From the NCBI RefSeq assembly GCF_001500125.1, contig NZ_LQIV01000041.1, positions 124,001 through 188,000 of the forward strand: 64,000 nucleotides of DNA, read 5' to 3'. Below, in pieces: positions 51,289 to 59,728 of the stretch. The translations under genes were made by a program, and so were the position numbers. The DNA comes from Mycobacterium sp. IS-1742. GTDB taxonomy: Bacteria > Actinomycetota > Actinomycetes > Mycobacteriales > Mycobacteriaceae. Position 1 is the stretch's first letter. The number at the start of each line of letters is the position of its first letter. The notes beneath the pieces were generated by a model. The model was not told the DNA's origin. It did not search any database and worked only from the letters and a program-made list of their open reading frames with translations.

Positions 51289-51627
51289 ATGGCGGAACCG
51301 CCGATCACCGAGGACGGCCACCACGTCGTGATCAACGGGCGTAAGTGGCGTGCCACCGACCCGTCGATCCCCGAGGAGCGCAGGGCGCAGCTCACCCGCA
51401 TCCTGATGTCCTGGCGACGGGAGGTCCGCCGCACCAAGGGCACCGAGGGTGAGCGGGCCGCGCGGGCCGGCGTGCACGCCGCGAAGGTCGCGCTGGGCGA
51501 GCGCGGGACACCGCCGTGGTGGGAGCAGACCGACGAGCAGCGGCGGGCGCGGTGGCAGGCCGAGGTGCCGCTTCCGGTGGGACGTGACGATGAGGGAGCA
51601 TCGTGGGGACCACCCTCGGACGGGTGA
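51289..51627 (+). CDS. conserved hypothetical small basic protein
   Basis: The 112-aa hydrophilic protein starts MAEPPITEDGHHVVINGRKW and continues with a helical, Arg-rich region. Homologues are often labelled biopolymer transporter Tol in actinobacterial genomes. Nothing here supports a transport role. It has no signal peptide or membrane segment, and its function is unknown. It lies 17 nt before the universal stress protein gene. Confidence 0.7.
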   Translation: MAEPPITEDGHHVVINGRKWRATDPSIPEERRAQLTRILMSWRREVRRTKGTEGERAARAGVHAAKVALGERGTPPWWEQTDEQRRARWQAEVPLPVGRDDEGASWGPPSDG

Positions 51628-51644
51628 CGGTGAAAGGACCATTC

Positions 51645-52547
51645 ATGTCTGAGCACACCTCTGCCGTGGTCGTCGGCATCGACGGCAGTGACAGCGCCCT
51701 GCGGGCCGCCCGCTGGGCCGGCGCGGTGGCCGCCGCGTGCGGTGCGTCGCTGCACATCCTGCACGCCATGCCCAGTCTCGGACGCAACCTGACCGAGACG
51801 GCCGCCGCGATCCAGGCGGCGATCATGTCCTATCAGCGCGACTCCGCACTGATCTTCCTGCGGGCCGCCGAGGACGCCGTCCGCGCGGACCGGCCCGACC
51901 TCGCCGTCACCACAGAGGCCAGCGAGACGCCCGTCGACGAGGCGCTCATCGACGCCGGCCGGACCGCCCGGCTGATCGTCCTGGGCGGTCAGGACGTCAC
52001 CGGTGCGGCCGCGCTGATCATGGGGTCGACGACGCTGCGGGTGGCGACCCACGCGGCGTGCCCCGTCGTCGCGTTCCGCGGCGACGAGGTCGCCGTGTCC
52101 GACAAGCCGATCGTCGTCGGTGTCGACGGCACCGCCGCGGCCGAGGGGGTGCTGGCGACGGCCTTCGACGTCGCGTCAGCCCTCAGGGTCAAGCTCGTCG
52201 TCGTACGGTCCTGGACAACCCGGGCGCCGGCCGGTGACGTCACCATCCCCTTCCTGATCGACTGGGAAGCGCTGGAAGCCGCCGAGTGGAGCGCGCTGAC
52301 CGAACTCGTGGACGGCTGGCGGCAGCGCCATCCCGACGTCGACGCGGAGAGCGTGGTGGAGACGATGTCGCCGGCCCGCGCGCTGCTGAGCCACGCCGCG
52401 GACGCGCAACTGGTGGTGGTGGGTAGCCGCGGCCGAAACGCCCTCGCCGGCTTGGTACTGGGATCGACCAGCATGAACCTGCTGCACCACAGCCAGGTTC
52501 CGGTCATGGTGACGCGGGCGCATGCCCCGGAAGGGGATCGGCAGTGA
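51645..52547 (+). CDS. universal stress protein, two UspA domains
   Basis: The 300-aa tandem USP has domain 1 at residues 1-145 (VVGIDGSDSALRAARWA; MGSTTLRVATHAACPVV) and domain 2 at 150-300 (VVGVDGTAAAEGVLATAFD). Domain 2 contains the ATP-binding GSRGRNALAGLVLGSTS. Such proteins bind ATP and respond to hypoxia or starvation. GAAAGGA precedes ATG. It is coupled to the next SDR (GTGA). Confidence 0.92.
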   Translation: MSEHTSAVVVGIDGSDSALRAARWAGAVAAACGASLHILHAMPSLGRNLTETAAAIQAAIMSYQRDSALIFLRAAEDAVRADRPDLAVTTEASETPVDEALIDAGRTARLIVLGGQDVTGAAALIMGSTTLRVATHAACPVVAFRGDEVAVSDKPIVVGVDGTAAAEGVLATAFDVASALRVKLVVVRSWTTRAPAGDVTIPFLIDWEALEAAEWSALTELVDGWRQRHPDVDAESVVETMSPARALLSHAADAQLVVVGSRGRNALAGLVLGSTSMNLLHHSQVPVMVTRAHAPEGDRQ

Positions 52548-53323
52548 CGGTGGAGATCACGCTCGACGGACGGCGGGTCCTCGTCACGGGCGGCGGTCAG
52601 GGCGTCGGCCGCGGGCTGGCTCTCGCCTTCGGGGCCGCGGGTGCGCACGTGCTGGTGAACGATCTGCGGGCCGAACGTGCGCAGAGCGTCGTGGCCGAGA
52701 TCACCGAGCGGGGCGGTGCGGCGGAGGCCACGCCGTTCGACGTCACCGATTACGCTTCTGCGGCAACGGCTGTCGCGGACGCCGCGCCTGTCGACATCCT
52801 GGTCAACAACGCAGGTAACGCGGGCTCGGAGGGCTTCGCCCACCGCGGCCGGTTCGCCGAGACCGACCCCGCCGACTGGGAACCGTTCCTGCGTGTGAAC
52901 CTCTACGGCGTCCTGAACTGCACCAGGGCCGTGTTACCCGCCATGATCGACAACGGGTGGGGCCGCATCCTGACCATCGTGTCCGACGCGGGCCGCACCG
53001 GCGACCCGGGCGGTGCGGTCTACGGCGCCGCGAAAGCGGGTGCGGCAGGGCTGATGCGCTCGATCGCGCTGGAGAACGGCCGCTTCGGGATCACCGCCAA
53101 CAACATCTCGTTGGGGACGATGCGCACGCCGCTCACCGAATCCCTGTGGGCCGAGCACGGCGATTCCCCTCAGGCCAGGGCGATCCTGCAGAGCTATGCG
53201 ATCCGCCGGCCGGGCGTCCCCGACGACGTCACCCACCTCGCCCTGGTGTTGGCCAGCGACCACGGTTCGTGGATCACCGGTCAGACGATCTGCGCGAACG
53301 GCGGGTTCTCGTCGGCGCTGTGA
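52544..53323 (+). CDS. short-chain dehydrogenase/reductase
   Basis: The 259-aa SDR starts at GTG 52544. It has VTGGGQGVGRGLALAFG, NNAGNAGSEG, a Ser in IVSDAGRTG and Tyr/Lys in YGAAKAGAAGLMRS. The C-terminus is SWITGQTICANGGFSSAL. It is coupled to the USP gene and convergent with an LLM gene 4 bp away. Its substrate is unknown. Confidence 0.85.
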   Translation: MTVEITLDGRRVLVTGGGQGVGRGLALAFGAAGAHVLVNDLRAERAQSVVAEITERGGAAEATPFDVTDYASAATAVADAAPVDILVNNAGNAGSEGFAHRGRFAETDPADWEPFLRVNLYGVLNCTRAVLPAMIDNGWGRILTIVSDAGRTGDPGGAVYGAAKAGAAGLMRSIALENGRFGITANNISLGTMRTPLTESLWAEHGDSPQARAILQSYAIRRPGVPDDVTHLALVLASDHGSWITGQTICANGGFSSAL

Positions 53324-53327
53324 CCCG

Positions 53328-54248
53328 TCAGGGCACCTGCGGTTTGATCTCTTCGACGACCCACTGGGCGTAGTCGAGGTATTCGTCGACGCCGCTGACC
53401 GGAGGCAACGGGACGGCGCTGACGGTGACACCCTGTTCGCCGAGCCAGCACAGGCGGTCCACGATCTCGGCGGCGTTCATGCCGGGGCGCCCGTGCGGAT
53501 CGTCCTGTGCCACATGTCCTTCACCGACCCGCGTCGTGCCGAGGCCGTGGACGACGTCGAACGGCCGACCGTCGTACCCCGGTTGGGAGGTGATGAAGTC
53601 GAGGCGTTCGGCGATCTTGTCGGGTGGGGTGAGGAACGACCACCAACCCGACGCGTACTTCGCCGCCCGGCGCAGCGCGGCGTCGGCGTCCCCGCCGATC
53701 CACACCGGCAGATGCGGTTTCTGCACCGGCTTCGGCTCGAAGGCGACGTCGTCGAACGACACGTACTTGCCCTGGAAGCTGGGCGAGTCGCTGGTCCACA
53801 GCTCGATGATCGCGGCAAGATATTCGTCCGCCATCCGACCGCGTTCGTGAAACGGAACGCCGAGCAGCTCGAATTCCCTTTCCAACCAACCCACACCGAA
53901 CGTCACCATCATCCTGCCGCCGCTCATCCAGTCCGCGGTGGCCAGCGCCTTGGCGAGAACGATCGGATGCTGCAGCGGCAGCACGGTGATGCAGGAGTTC
54001 AGCCGGATGCGTTCGGTCGCCCCCGCGAGGTAGGCCTGCGCCACCGTCGATTGCAGATAGTGCGGTCCCGACAGCTCCACGTGATCGTTGGGGATCACGA
54101 AATGCTCGGGGACGGCGATCATGTCGTACCCCCAGGCATCCGCGCATTTGGCCATCCGGGTCTGGTCCGCGCCGGTGACCGACGCCTCCCACGGCTGCAT
54201 CATTGCCTTGAGCCGCAGCATGTGAGGCAGATTGAAGACGAGTTTCAC
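53328..54248 (-). CDS. LLM-class F420-type oxidoreductase
   Basis: The 306-aa luciferase-like protein has DMIAVPEHFVIPNDHVELSG, RIRLNSCITVLPLQHPIVLAKALAT, GGRMMVTFGVGWLEREFELLGV and HLPVWIGGDADAALRRAAKYASGWW. These are typical mycobacterial F420-dependent hydride-transfer enzymes. It lies 28 bp downstream of the mycofactocin SDR gene on the same strand, so the two may form an operon controlled by the TetR operator at 55174. Confidence 0.86.
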   Translation of the reverse strand: MKLVFNLPHMLRLKAMMQPWEASVTGADQTRMAKCADAWGYDMIAVPEHFVIPNDHVELSGPHYLQSTVAQAYLAGATERIRLNSCITVLPLQHPIVLAKALATADWMSGGRMMVTFGVGWLEREFELLGVPFHERGRMADEYLAAIIELWTSDSPSFQGKYVSFDDVAFEPKPVQKPHLPVWIGGDADAALRRAAKYASGWWSFLTPPDKIAERLDFITSQPGYDGRPFDVVHGLGTTRVGEGHVAQDDPHGRPGMNAAEIVDRLCWLGEQGVTVSAVPLPPVSGVDEYLDYAQWVVEEIKPQVP

Positions 54249-54276
54249 TCGGTACTCCCGTGGCAGGCGACAAGCG

Positions 54277-55116
54277 CTACTTGAGCATGCTACCGGCGTC
54301 GACGGTCACGGGTAGCCCGGTCACATAACGAGATTCGTCCGATGCCAGGAACAGCACGGCGTTGCTGACGTCGATCGGCTCCACCCAGCCGACGGGCAGC
54401 ACGTGCATGAACTGCGCCGCCACGGCGAGGTCGTCGACCCCCGGGTTCTCGAGATCGGGACGGAACAGCTTCTTGGTGCCCTCGTTCATGAACAGTGGTG
54501 TGTTCACGTTGGTGGGGCACACCGCGTTGACCCGGATCGAATGCTGACCCAGTTCGACCGCGAAGGTCCGCATCAGTCCGATCACCCCGTGCTTGGCCGC
54601 GATGTAGTGGCCGGTGTGCGGATACGGTTTGAGTCCGCCGACCGAGCTGGTGAGGATGATCGAACCGCCCCGGCCGCCGGAGAGCAGGTGCGGCACAGCG
54701 GCTTTGACGGTCTTCCAGACGCCGGACAGGTTGACGTCGATCATGTCGCGCCAGTCGTCCTCGCTGGTCTTGTCGAGTGTCTGACCGCCGTTGCCGATCC
54801 CGGCGTTCGCCACGACGATGTCGAGCCGGCCGAATTGCTCGACACCGCTGCGCACCACGGCATCGAGGGCGTCGAAGTCGCGGACGTCGACCTCGGCGGT
54901 GATGACACGGCGGTTCACGCCCTTGACCAGATCCGCCGTCTCGGCGAGGTCGTCCGGGGTGGCGGGCGGGATCTCGGTGTTGCTGCTGATCGGCGCGCAC
55001 ACGTCCACCGCGATGATGTCGGCGCCTTCTTCGGCGAGACGCACCGCGTGGCTGCGGCCCTGACCGCGCGCGGCACCGGTGATGAACGCAACCTTGCCGT
55101 CGACCCGACCGCCCAT
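54277..55116 (-). CDS. mycofactocin-type SDR
   Basis: The 279-aa SDR of the mycofactocin-coupled subfamily has FITGAARGQGRSHAVRLAEE and VDVCAPISS. It carries the subfamily insertion between strands 2 and 3, and YIAAKHGVIGLMR and RYVTGLPVTVDAGSMLK. Members bind NAD non-exchangeably and pass electrons to mycofactocin. A TetR operator copy (55174-55187) lies 58 bp upstream, so it is probably controlled by the adjacent TetR together with the P450. Confidence 0.88.
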   Translation of the reverse strand: MGGRVDGKVAFITGAARGQGRSHAVRLAEEGADIIAVDVCAPISSNTEIPPATPDDLAETADLVKGVNRRVITAEVDVRDFDALDAVVRSGVEQFGRLDIVVANAGIGNGGQTLDKTSEDDWRDMIDVNLSGVWKTVKAAVPHLLSGGRGGSIILTSSVGGLKPYPHTGHYIAAKHGVIGLMRTFAVELGQHSIRVNAVCPTNVNTPLFMNEGTKKLFRPDLENPGVDDLAVAAQFMHVLPVGWVEPIDVSNAVLFLASDESRYVTGLPVTVDAGSMLK

Positions 55117-55173
55117 ATCGCCAACCTTCCCTCGGGCCGTCGTCACTCGGCGGCGCTGATGCCGATCACTGTT

Positions 55174-55187
55174 TGATCGACCGATCA
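55174..55187. promoter_or_regulatory. TetR operator copy upstream of mycofactocin SDR
   Basis: TGATCG-AC-CGATCA is the core of the longer palindrome found at 55871-55894. It lies between the SDR start (55116) and the TetR stop (55215). Confidence 0.68.
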
Positions 55188-55214
55188 GGAGCGTGGCATT
55201 GGAGGCCCCTCTTG

Positions 55215-55802
55215 TCAACCGTCACCGCGCGCCGCCAACCGGTTCAGCTGGCGTTCCATGAACGCGCGGAACTCGTCGTGCCCGAGGGTGACGCCGACCG
55301 CACTCTCGTTGCACAGGCTGCGTGCGGTCTGGGCGATGAGCATCGAGACCGCGGCGGGCGGATACTCCTGCAGGTCGACCCCGCGGGCACGCAGTGCGAC
55401 GGCCACCGCGGCGGTCTCGATGTCGCGGACGCGTTCGGCGTAGGACTTCAGCTCGGCCCGGATCGCCTTGCGATGGTTGGCCAGCGCCATGAACTCGGTG
55501 TTCAGCCCGGTCATGCGTAGATCGCTGTTCATCGCCCACAGCGTCTGCAGCGGTTCGTCGGCGGTGAGCGCTTCGCGCATCCGTTCCAGCGAGGCTTCCG
55601 CACCGGCCCGCAGCACTTCCACGAACAGGTCGTCCATGGTCGGGAAGTAGTAGTAGACCAGCGCCTGCTTGACGCCCGCCTCGGCGGCCACCCGTCGCGA
55701 CGTGGCGGCGGCGTACCCCTCCTCGCGCATGATCTTGGCCGTCGCCTCGATGAGCCGTTGCCGAGCCGAACTGTCCACCTTCGTCTTTCGTGGTGCCGAC
55801 AT
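55215..55802 (-). CDS. TetR-family transcriptional regulator
   Basis: The 195-aa regulator has an N-terminal HTH (RQRLIEATAKIMREEGYAAATSRRVAAEAGVKQALVYYYF) and an effector-binding helical domain. ATG 55802 is chosen because the -10 TAGAAT (55869-55864) places the transcription start near 55857, downstream of the earlier ATG at 55865. It is flanked by two copies of the same palindrome and is divergent from a P450. It probably represses itself, the P450 and the mycofactocin SDR. Confidence 0.88.
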   Translation of the reverse strand: MSAPRKTKVDSSARQRLIEATAKIMREEGYAAATSRRVAAEAGVKQALVYYYFPTMDDLFVEVLRAGAEASLERMREALTADEPLQTLWAMNSDLRMTGLNTEFMALANHRKAIRAELKSYAERVRDIETAAVAVALRARGVDLQEYPPAAVSMLIAQTARSLCNESAVGVTLGHDEFRAFMERQLNRLAARGDG

Positions 55803-55870
55803 CAGTGGGTCCCGACGCGTGGATCGCTTGACCGCCCCAGCGGCGGCGTGGTAGGCATGGCGCATTCTAT

Positions 55871-55894
55871 CATCCTGATCGACCGATCAGGATG
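55871..55894. promoter_or_regulatory. 24-bp palindrome, TetR operator at tetR-P450 promoter
   Basis: Arms CATCCTGATCG and CGATCAGGATG with an AC spacer. It adjoins the tetR -10 (TAGAAT) and ends 21 bp before the P450 ATG. The inner 14 bp are identical to the copy at 55174. Confidence 0.75.
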
Positions 55895-55915
55895 GAGCGA
55901 AGGAACCGATCCTCC

Positions 55916-57196
55916 ATGACCGATCTCGCCTCAGTCGACTTCTTCTCCGACCCGGACGTCTCCCAGGATCCCTACCCGTATTGGGACGCGCTGCGCCAGC
56001 AGGGGCCGGTCGTTCGGGAACCCCATCACGGCGTGGTGGCGGTGACCGGGTACCAGGAGGTGCTCGCGGCCTTCCGGGACCACGACCACTTCTCGGCGGT
56101 CAACGCGATCGGTGGGCCGTTCCCGCCGCTGCCGTTCGAGCCCCAGGGTGACGACATCACCGAGCAGATCGAGGCGCACCGGCATCTCTTCCCGATCCAC
56201 GAGCACATGGTCGTGATGGACCCGCCCGCACACGAACGGGCCCGGTCGCTGCTCAGCCGGCTCCTCACGCCACGTCGGCTCAAGGAGAACGAGGACTTCA
56301 TGTGGCAACTGGTCGATCACCAGATCGACCAGATCGTCGACAACGGTCGGTGCGAGTTCCTCTCGGAGTACGCCAAACCGTTCGCGACGTCGGCCATCAT
56401 CGACCTGCTCGGTGTGCCCGAACGGGACCGCCCCGAATTCCTCGCCGCTCTCGGCGCGGAGTCGCGGCAGGGCAACCGGGTGGGCGCGCTGGACGGTGAG
56501 CCGGTGGGGCTGGATCCGCTGCAGTACCTCGACGACAAGTTCGCCGGGTATCTCGCCGACCGTCGGCGCGATCCCCGCGACGACGTGTTGTCGGGGATGG
56601 CGACCGCGACGTACCCGGACGGTTCCACCCCGGAGCTGATGGAGGTGGTCAAACCCGCGACGTTCCTGTTCGCGGCGGGCCAGGAGACGGTGACCAAACT
56701 GCTCAGCGCGGCCGTCCAGACGCTCGGTGACCGGCCGGAGTACCAGGAGGTGCTTCGCGGGGACCCCAGCCGGATACCGACGTTCATCGAGGAGTCGCTG
56801 CGGATGCACGCACCGACCAAGGTCGACTTCCGGCTGGTCCGCAAGACCACCTCACTCGGGGACGTGCACCTGCCTGCCGGCACCATCGTGATGCTCTGCC
56901 TGGGCGCCGCCAATCGGGATCCGCGCAAGTTCGACGATCCGCACGAATTCCGGCTCGACCGCAAGAACGTCCGGGAACACCTCGCCTTCGGCCGCGGCAT
57001 CCACAGCTGCGCGGGTGCACCGCTCGCGCGTGTGGAAGGCAACGTCACCGTGCGCCGTCTGCTGGACCGCCTGCGCGACATCAGCATCGACGAGAGCGTG
57101 CACGGTCCGGCCGGGCGCCGGAACTATGCGTACGAACCCACGTTCCTGCTGCGCGGCCTGACCAGCCTGCACATCGAGTACAGGCCGGCAGGGTAG
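55916..57196 (+). CDS. cytochrome P450
   Basis: The 426-aa soluble bacterial P450 has the I-helix FLFAAGQETVTKLLS, the ExxR motif EESLR, and the heme-binding FGRGIHSCAGAPLA. An N-terminal FFSDPDVSQDPYPYWDALR is typical of actinobacterial CYPs. Its substrate is unknown. Pairing with mycofactocin SDRs suggests hydroxylation followed by alcohol oxidation. ATG 55916 is preferred over the ATG at 55892, which lies inside the operator. Confidence 0.92.
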   Translation: MTDLASVDFFSDPDVSQDPYPYWDALRQQGPVVREPHHGVVAVTGYQEVLAAFRDHDHFSAVNAIGGPFPPLPFEPQGDDITEQIEAHRHLFPIHEHMVVMDPPAHERARSLLSRLLTPRRLKENEDFMWQLVDHQIDQIVDNGRCEFLSEYAKPFATSAIIDLLGVPERDRPEFLAALGAESRQGNRVGALDGEPVGLDPLQYLDDKFAGYLADRRRDPRDDVLSGMATATYPDGSTPELMEVVKPATFLFAAGQETVTKLLSAAVQTLGDRPEYQEVLRGDPSRIPTFIEESLRMHAPTKVDFRLVRKTTSLGDVHLPAGTIVMLCLGAANRDPRKFDDPHEFRLDRKNVREHLAFGRGIHSCAGAPLARVEGNVTVRRLLDRLRDISIDESVHGPAGRRNYAYEPTFLLRGLTSLHIEYRPAG

Positions 57197-57211
57197 GGGG
57201 TCGAGGCAGAC

Positions 57212-57982
57212 CTACCCGGCTTCGGCCTCCCATTCCTGACTGACCCGCTGCTTCTGTTCGCCGATCGTTTGGGCCAGCTGGGCCGCCTTGGGCCAGCCGT
57301 AGTGCGCTGCGAAATGCAGGGCCAGCTCGTCCATCTCGTCGAACGTGAGGTCCCGGCTCCTCAGCGCCGCGTACACGTGGCTCAGGATCGGCAAGGGTGC
57401 GTCCTGGAACGCCACGCAGGTGACGGTGATCAGCCGGCGTTCCTTCATTCCGAGGCCGGGTCGCAGCCACATCTCACCGAAGACGAAGTTCAGGATGCCC
57501 GCACCCGAGTAAGGGTTGTCGCGGATCGGCGCGAACGCCAGGCAGTTGATGTCCCTGAACGCCTGCTCGCCGACGGCCAGTCGGCCCTCGGGATCGCTGG
57601 GGGTGTCGAGCGGCAGCAGCGGCTCCGGCGGGGGGACCTCTTCGCCGCGCTCCCGGTGGATGCGGTCCCACACGTCGTCGACGATCATGTTGAACCGGGA
57701 AGCCTTCGGCCAACCCGCGTACACGGCGAAATGCAGGACCGCTTCCCGCATCTCGGTGATCGTCAGGTCCCCGCCGTTGAGGGCGGCGTAGACGTGATCG
57801 CGCAGCGGCGCCTCGGCGTCCGCGGCGGCCACGCAGGCCAGTGTGATGAACCGCCGCTCCCGGCGGCTCAGCACCGGGCGCTGCCATACGTCGGCGAACA
57901 CGAAGTCGAGCAGTCGCGCCATCGCTGTCGACTGCGGTTCGGGCGCAGGCACGGTCATCACGTCGGTGTAGGCGCGCCGCAT
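57212..57982 (-). CDS. carboxymuconolactone-decarboxylase-like protein, tandem domains
   Basis: The 256-aa protein contains two CMD-type helical repeats. The first is RRERRFITLACVAAADAEAP ... LHFAVYAGWPKA, and the second MKERRLITVTCVAFQDAPLP ... LHFAAHYGWPKA. Each carries the CMD helix with one Cys instead of the CxxC of peroxidatic AhpD, so disulfide chemistry is unlikely. ATG 57982 starts 26 bp after the SDR stop. The function is probably a decarboxylase or a degradation-pathway helper, unassigned. Confidence 0.8.
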   Translation of the reverse strand: MRRAYTDVMTVPAPEPQSTAMARLLDFVFADVWQRPVLSRRERRFITLACVAAADAEAPLRDHVYAALNGGDLTITEMREAVLHFAVYAGWPKASRFNMIVDDVWDRIHRERGEEVPPPEPLLPLDTPSDPEGRLAVGEQAFRDINCLAFAPIRDNPYSGAGILNFVFGEMWLRPGLGMKERRLITVTCVAFQDAPLPILSHVYAALRSRDLTFDEMDELALHFAAHYGWPKAAQLAQTIGEQKQRVSQEWEAEAG

Positions 57983-58007
57983 CCGTTCGTAGGCGTCGAC
58001 GTGCGTT

Positions 58008-58817
58008 TCAGCGGAGTGTGACACCGGCGTCCACCTTGAACTCCAGGCCCGTGACGTAACGGGATTCGTCGGATACGAGGAACAGCACGGCGTTGCTGAT
58101 GTCGACGGCCTCTGCCATGGCGATCGGAAGCGCGTTGAGGAACAGCGGGACCAGATCCGGCCGAGATTCCAGGACGTCGCGCAGCGACTCCGGACGCATC
58201 CCGGTCTCGACGCCCGTCGGGTGCACGGTGTTGACCCGGATGCACTGCGCGGCAAGCTCATTGGCGAGCGCTCGGGTCATGCCGACGACACCGTGCTTGG
58301 AAGCCGTGTACGGCGTGTGCAGCGGGGTGCCCTTCACTCCGGCCGCCGAACTGATGTTGACGAGGCTGCCGCCGTGCGCGACGAGATGCGGAATCGCTGC
58401 CGCGCAGGTGTTCCATGTGCCGATGAGGTTGACGTCGACCACCGTCCGCCACTGCTCCGACGTGGTCGCGTCCCACGTCCCGACGGTGAGCACTCCGGCG
58501 TTGGCGACCGCGGCGTCGAGGCCGCCCAGCTGAGCCACTCCGTCGTCCACGGCCGTCGACAGCGCCGCGGCGTCCCGGACGTCGACGACGTGGGTGACCA
58601 CGCGGGCGCCATGGCCTTCGGCCAGTCGCGCGGTCTCGCCGAGTTCTGCCTCGGTGGCGAGCGGGTATTCGAGCTCCGGCAGGGATCGGCAGATGTCGAC
58701 GAGGATCAGGTCGGCGCCTTCTTCGGCCAACCGGACGGCGTGGCTGCGGCCCATTCCGCGCGCGGCGCCGGTGATGACCACGCGCTTGCCGGCGACGCGC
58801 CCGTTGCGGCCGCTCAC
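58008..58817 (-). CDS. mycofactocin-type SDR
   Basis: The 269-aa SDR has VITGAARGMGRSHAVRLAEE, the subfamily insertion (ICRSLPELEYPLATEAELGE), and YTASKHGVVGMTR. The C-terminus is RYVTGLEFKVDAGVTLR. GTG 58817 overlaps the stop of the upstream homologue (58814), so the two mycofactocin-type SDRs are translationally coupled. Confidence 0.87.
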   Translation of the reverse strand: MSGRNGRVAGKRVVITGAARGMGRSHAVRLAEEGADLILVDICRSLPELEYPLATEAELGETARLAEGHGARVVTHVVDVRDAAALSTAVDDGVAQLGGLDAAVANAGVLTVGTWDATTSEQWRTVVDVNLIGTWNTCAAAIPHLVAHGGSLVNISSAAGVKGTPLHTPYTASKHGVVGMTRALANELAAQCIRVNTVHPTGVETGMRPESLRDVLESRPDLVPLFLNALPIAMAEAVDISNAVLFLVSDESRYVTGLEFKVDAGVTLR

Positions 58818-59644
58818 AATTTGTTGCAGAAGCCGGCGTCGACGGGGAAGGTGACCCCGGTGACGTGTCTGGCCGCATCGGAGACGAGATAGGCGATGGC
58901 GCTGCTGATCTCGTCGGGCTCGAGTAACTGCACCGGCATCGGGTTCTGCAGGTGCGGGCCGCCATCCGGGTAGTTCTCGAGGAACGCGGTCATCGCGGGG
59001 TTCACCGCCATCATCGTGTTGACCGCGGTCGGGTGCACGGTGTTGACCCGGATACTATGCGGTGCAAGCGCGTTGGCCAGGGTGCGCATCAAGCCGACGA
59101 TGCCGTGTTTGGAGGCCGCATAACCCAGGCCCCCGCCCTGCAGCCCACCGAATCCCCGCAGCCCGGCGGTCGAACTGGTGAACACGATGGAGCCGCCGCG
59201 CTCGCCGGCGATGAGGTGCGGGATCGCGGCCTTCGCGGTGTGGAACGACCCGACCAGGTTGACGTCGACGACGTCGTTCCACATCTCGAGGTCTTCCTCG
59301 ATGGTCAGTTCGCGGAACGCCATGGTCGCGACACCGGCGTTGGCGCAGACGATGTCGAGTCGGCCGAAGTGCTCGACCCCGGCGTCCACCGCGGTTTTGA
59401 GCGCGTGGAAGTCGCGGACGTCCGCCACCGATCCGAGCATCGTGGCGCCCTGAGCCTCGACCAGCGCGACGGTCTCCTCGAGTTCGTCACGGGTCGCCAT
59501 CGGGTAGCCGTTGGACTCGATGTCGGCGCAGATGTCCACGCCGATGATGTCGGCGCCGTCGGCCGCCAGGCGCACCGCATGGCTGCGACCCTGCCCGCGG
59601 GCGACGCCGGTGATGAATGCGACTTTCCCGTCCAGGGAACCCAT
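58814..59644 (-). CDS. mycofactocin-type SDR
   Basis: The 276-aa SDR has FITGVARGQGRSHAVRLAAD, the insertion ICADIESNGYPMATRDELEE, NMVDV-type contacts, YAASKHGIVGLMR and HVTGVTFPVDAGFCNKL. It is first in a leftward operon of two SDRs and the CMD protein. Two GTAAC/GTTAC operators lie just upstream, shared with the divergent TetR. Confidence 0.88.
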   Translation of the reverse strand: MGSLDGKVAFITGVARGQGRSHAVRLAADGADIIGVDICADIESNGYPMATRDELEETVALVEAQGATMLGSVADVRDFHALKTAVDAGVEHFGRLDIVCANAGVATMAFRELTIEEDLEMWNDVVDVNLVGSFHTAKAAIPHLIAGERGGSIVFTSSTAGLRGFGGLQGGGLGYAASKHGIVGLMRTLANALAPHSIRVNTVHPTAVNTMMAVNPAMTAFLENYPDGGPHLQNPMPVQLLEPDEISSAIAYLVSDAARHVTGVTFPVDAGFCNKL

Positions 59645-59666
59645 CTGCCCTCGCTTCGTTGCGCTG

Positions 59667-59704
59667 AGTAACCGTGTTACTGACTGGCACGGTAACCTAG
59701 TTAC
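59667..59704. promoter_or_regulatory. two TetR-type operators upstream of the second tetR
   Basis: AGTAAC-CGT-GTTACT at 59667-59681 and GTAAC-CTA-GTTAC at 59692-59704 share GTAAC/GTTAC arms with 3-nt spacers. Their centres are 24 bp apart, a spacing that would place two dimers on the same face. They lie between divergent SDR and tetR starts. Confidence 0.7.
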
Positions 59705-59728
59705 TCTCTGCGGGCAAGGAGTTCGGCG

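Noticed and set aside
59667..59681. KstR-type operator
   Set aside because: KstR sites have AAC and GTT separated by 2 nt. Here the spacer is 3 nt and the arms are GTAAC/GTTAC, and the site is next to another TetR gene.
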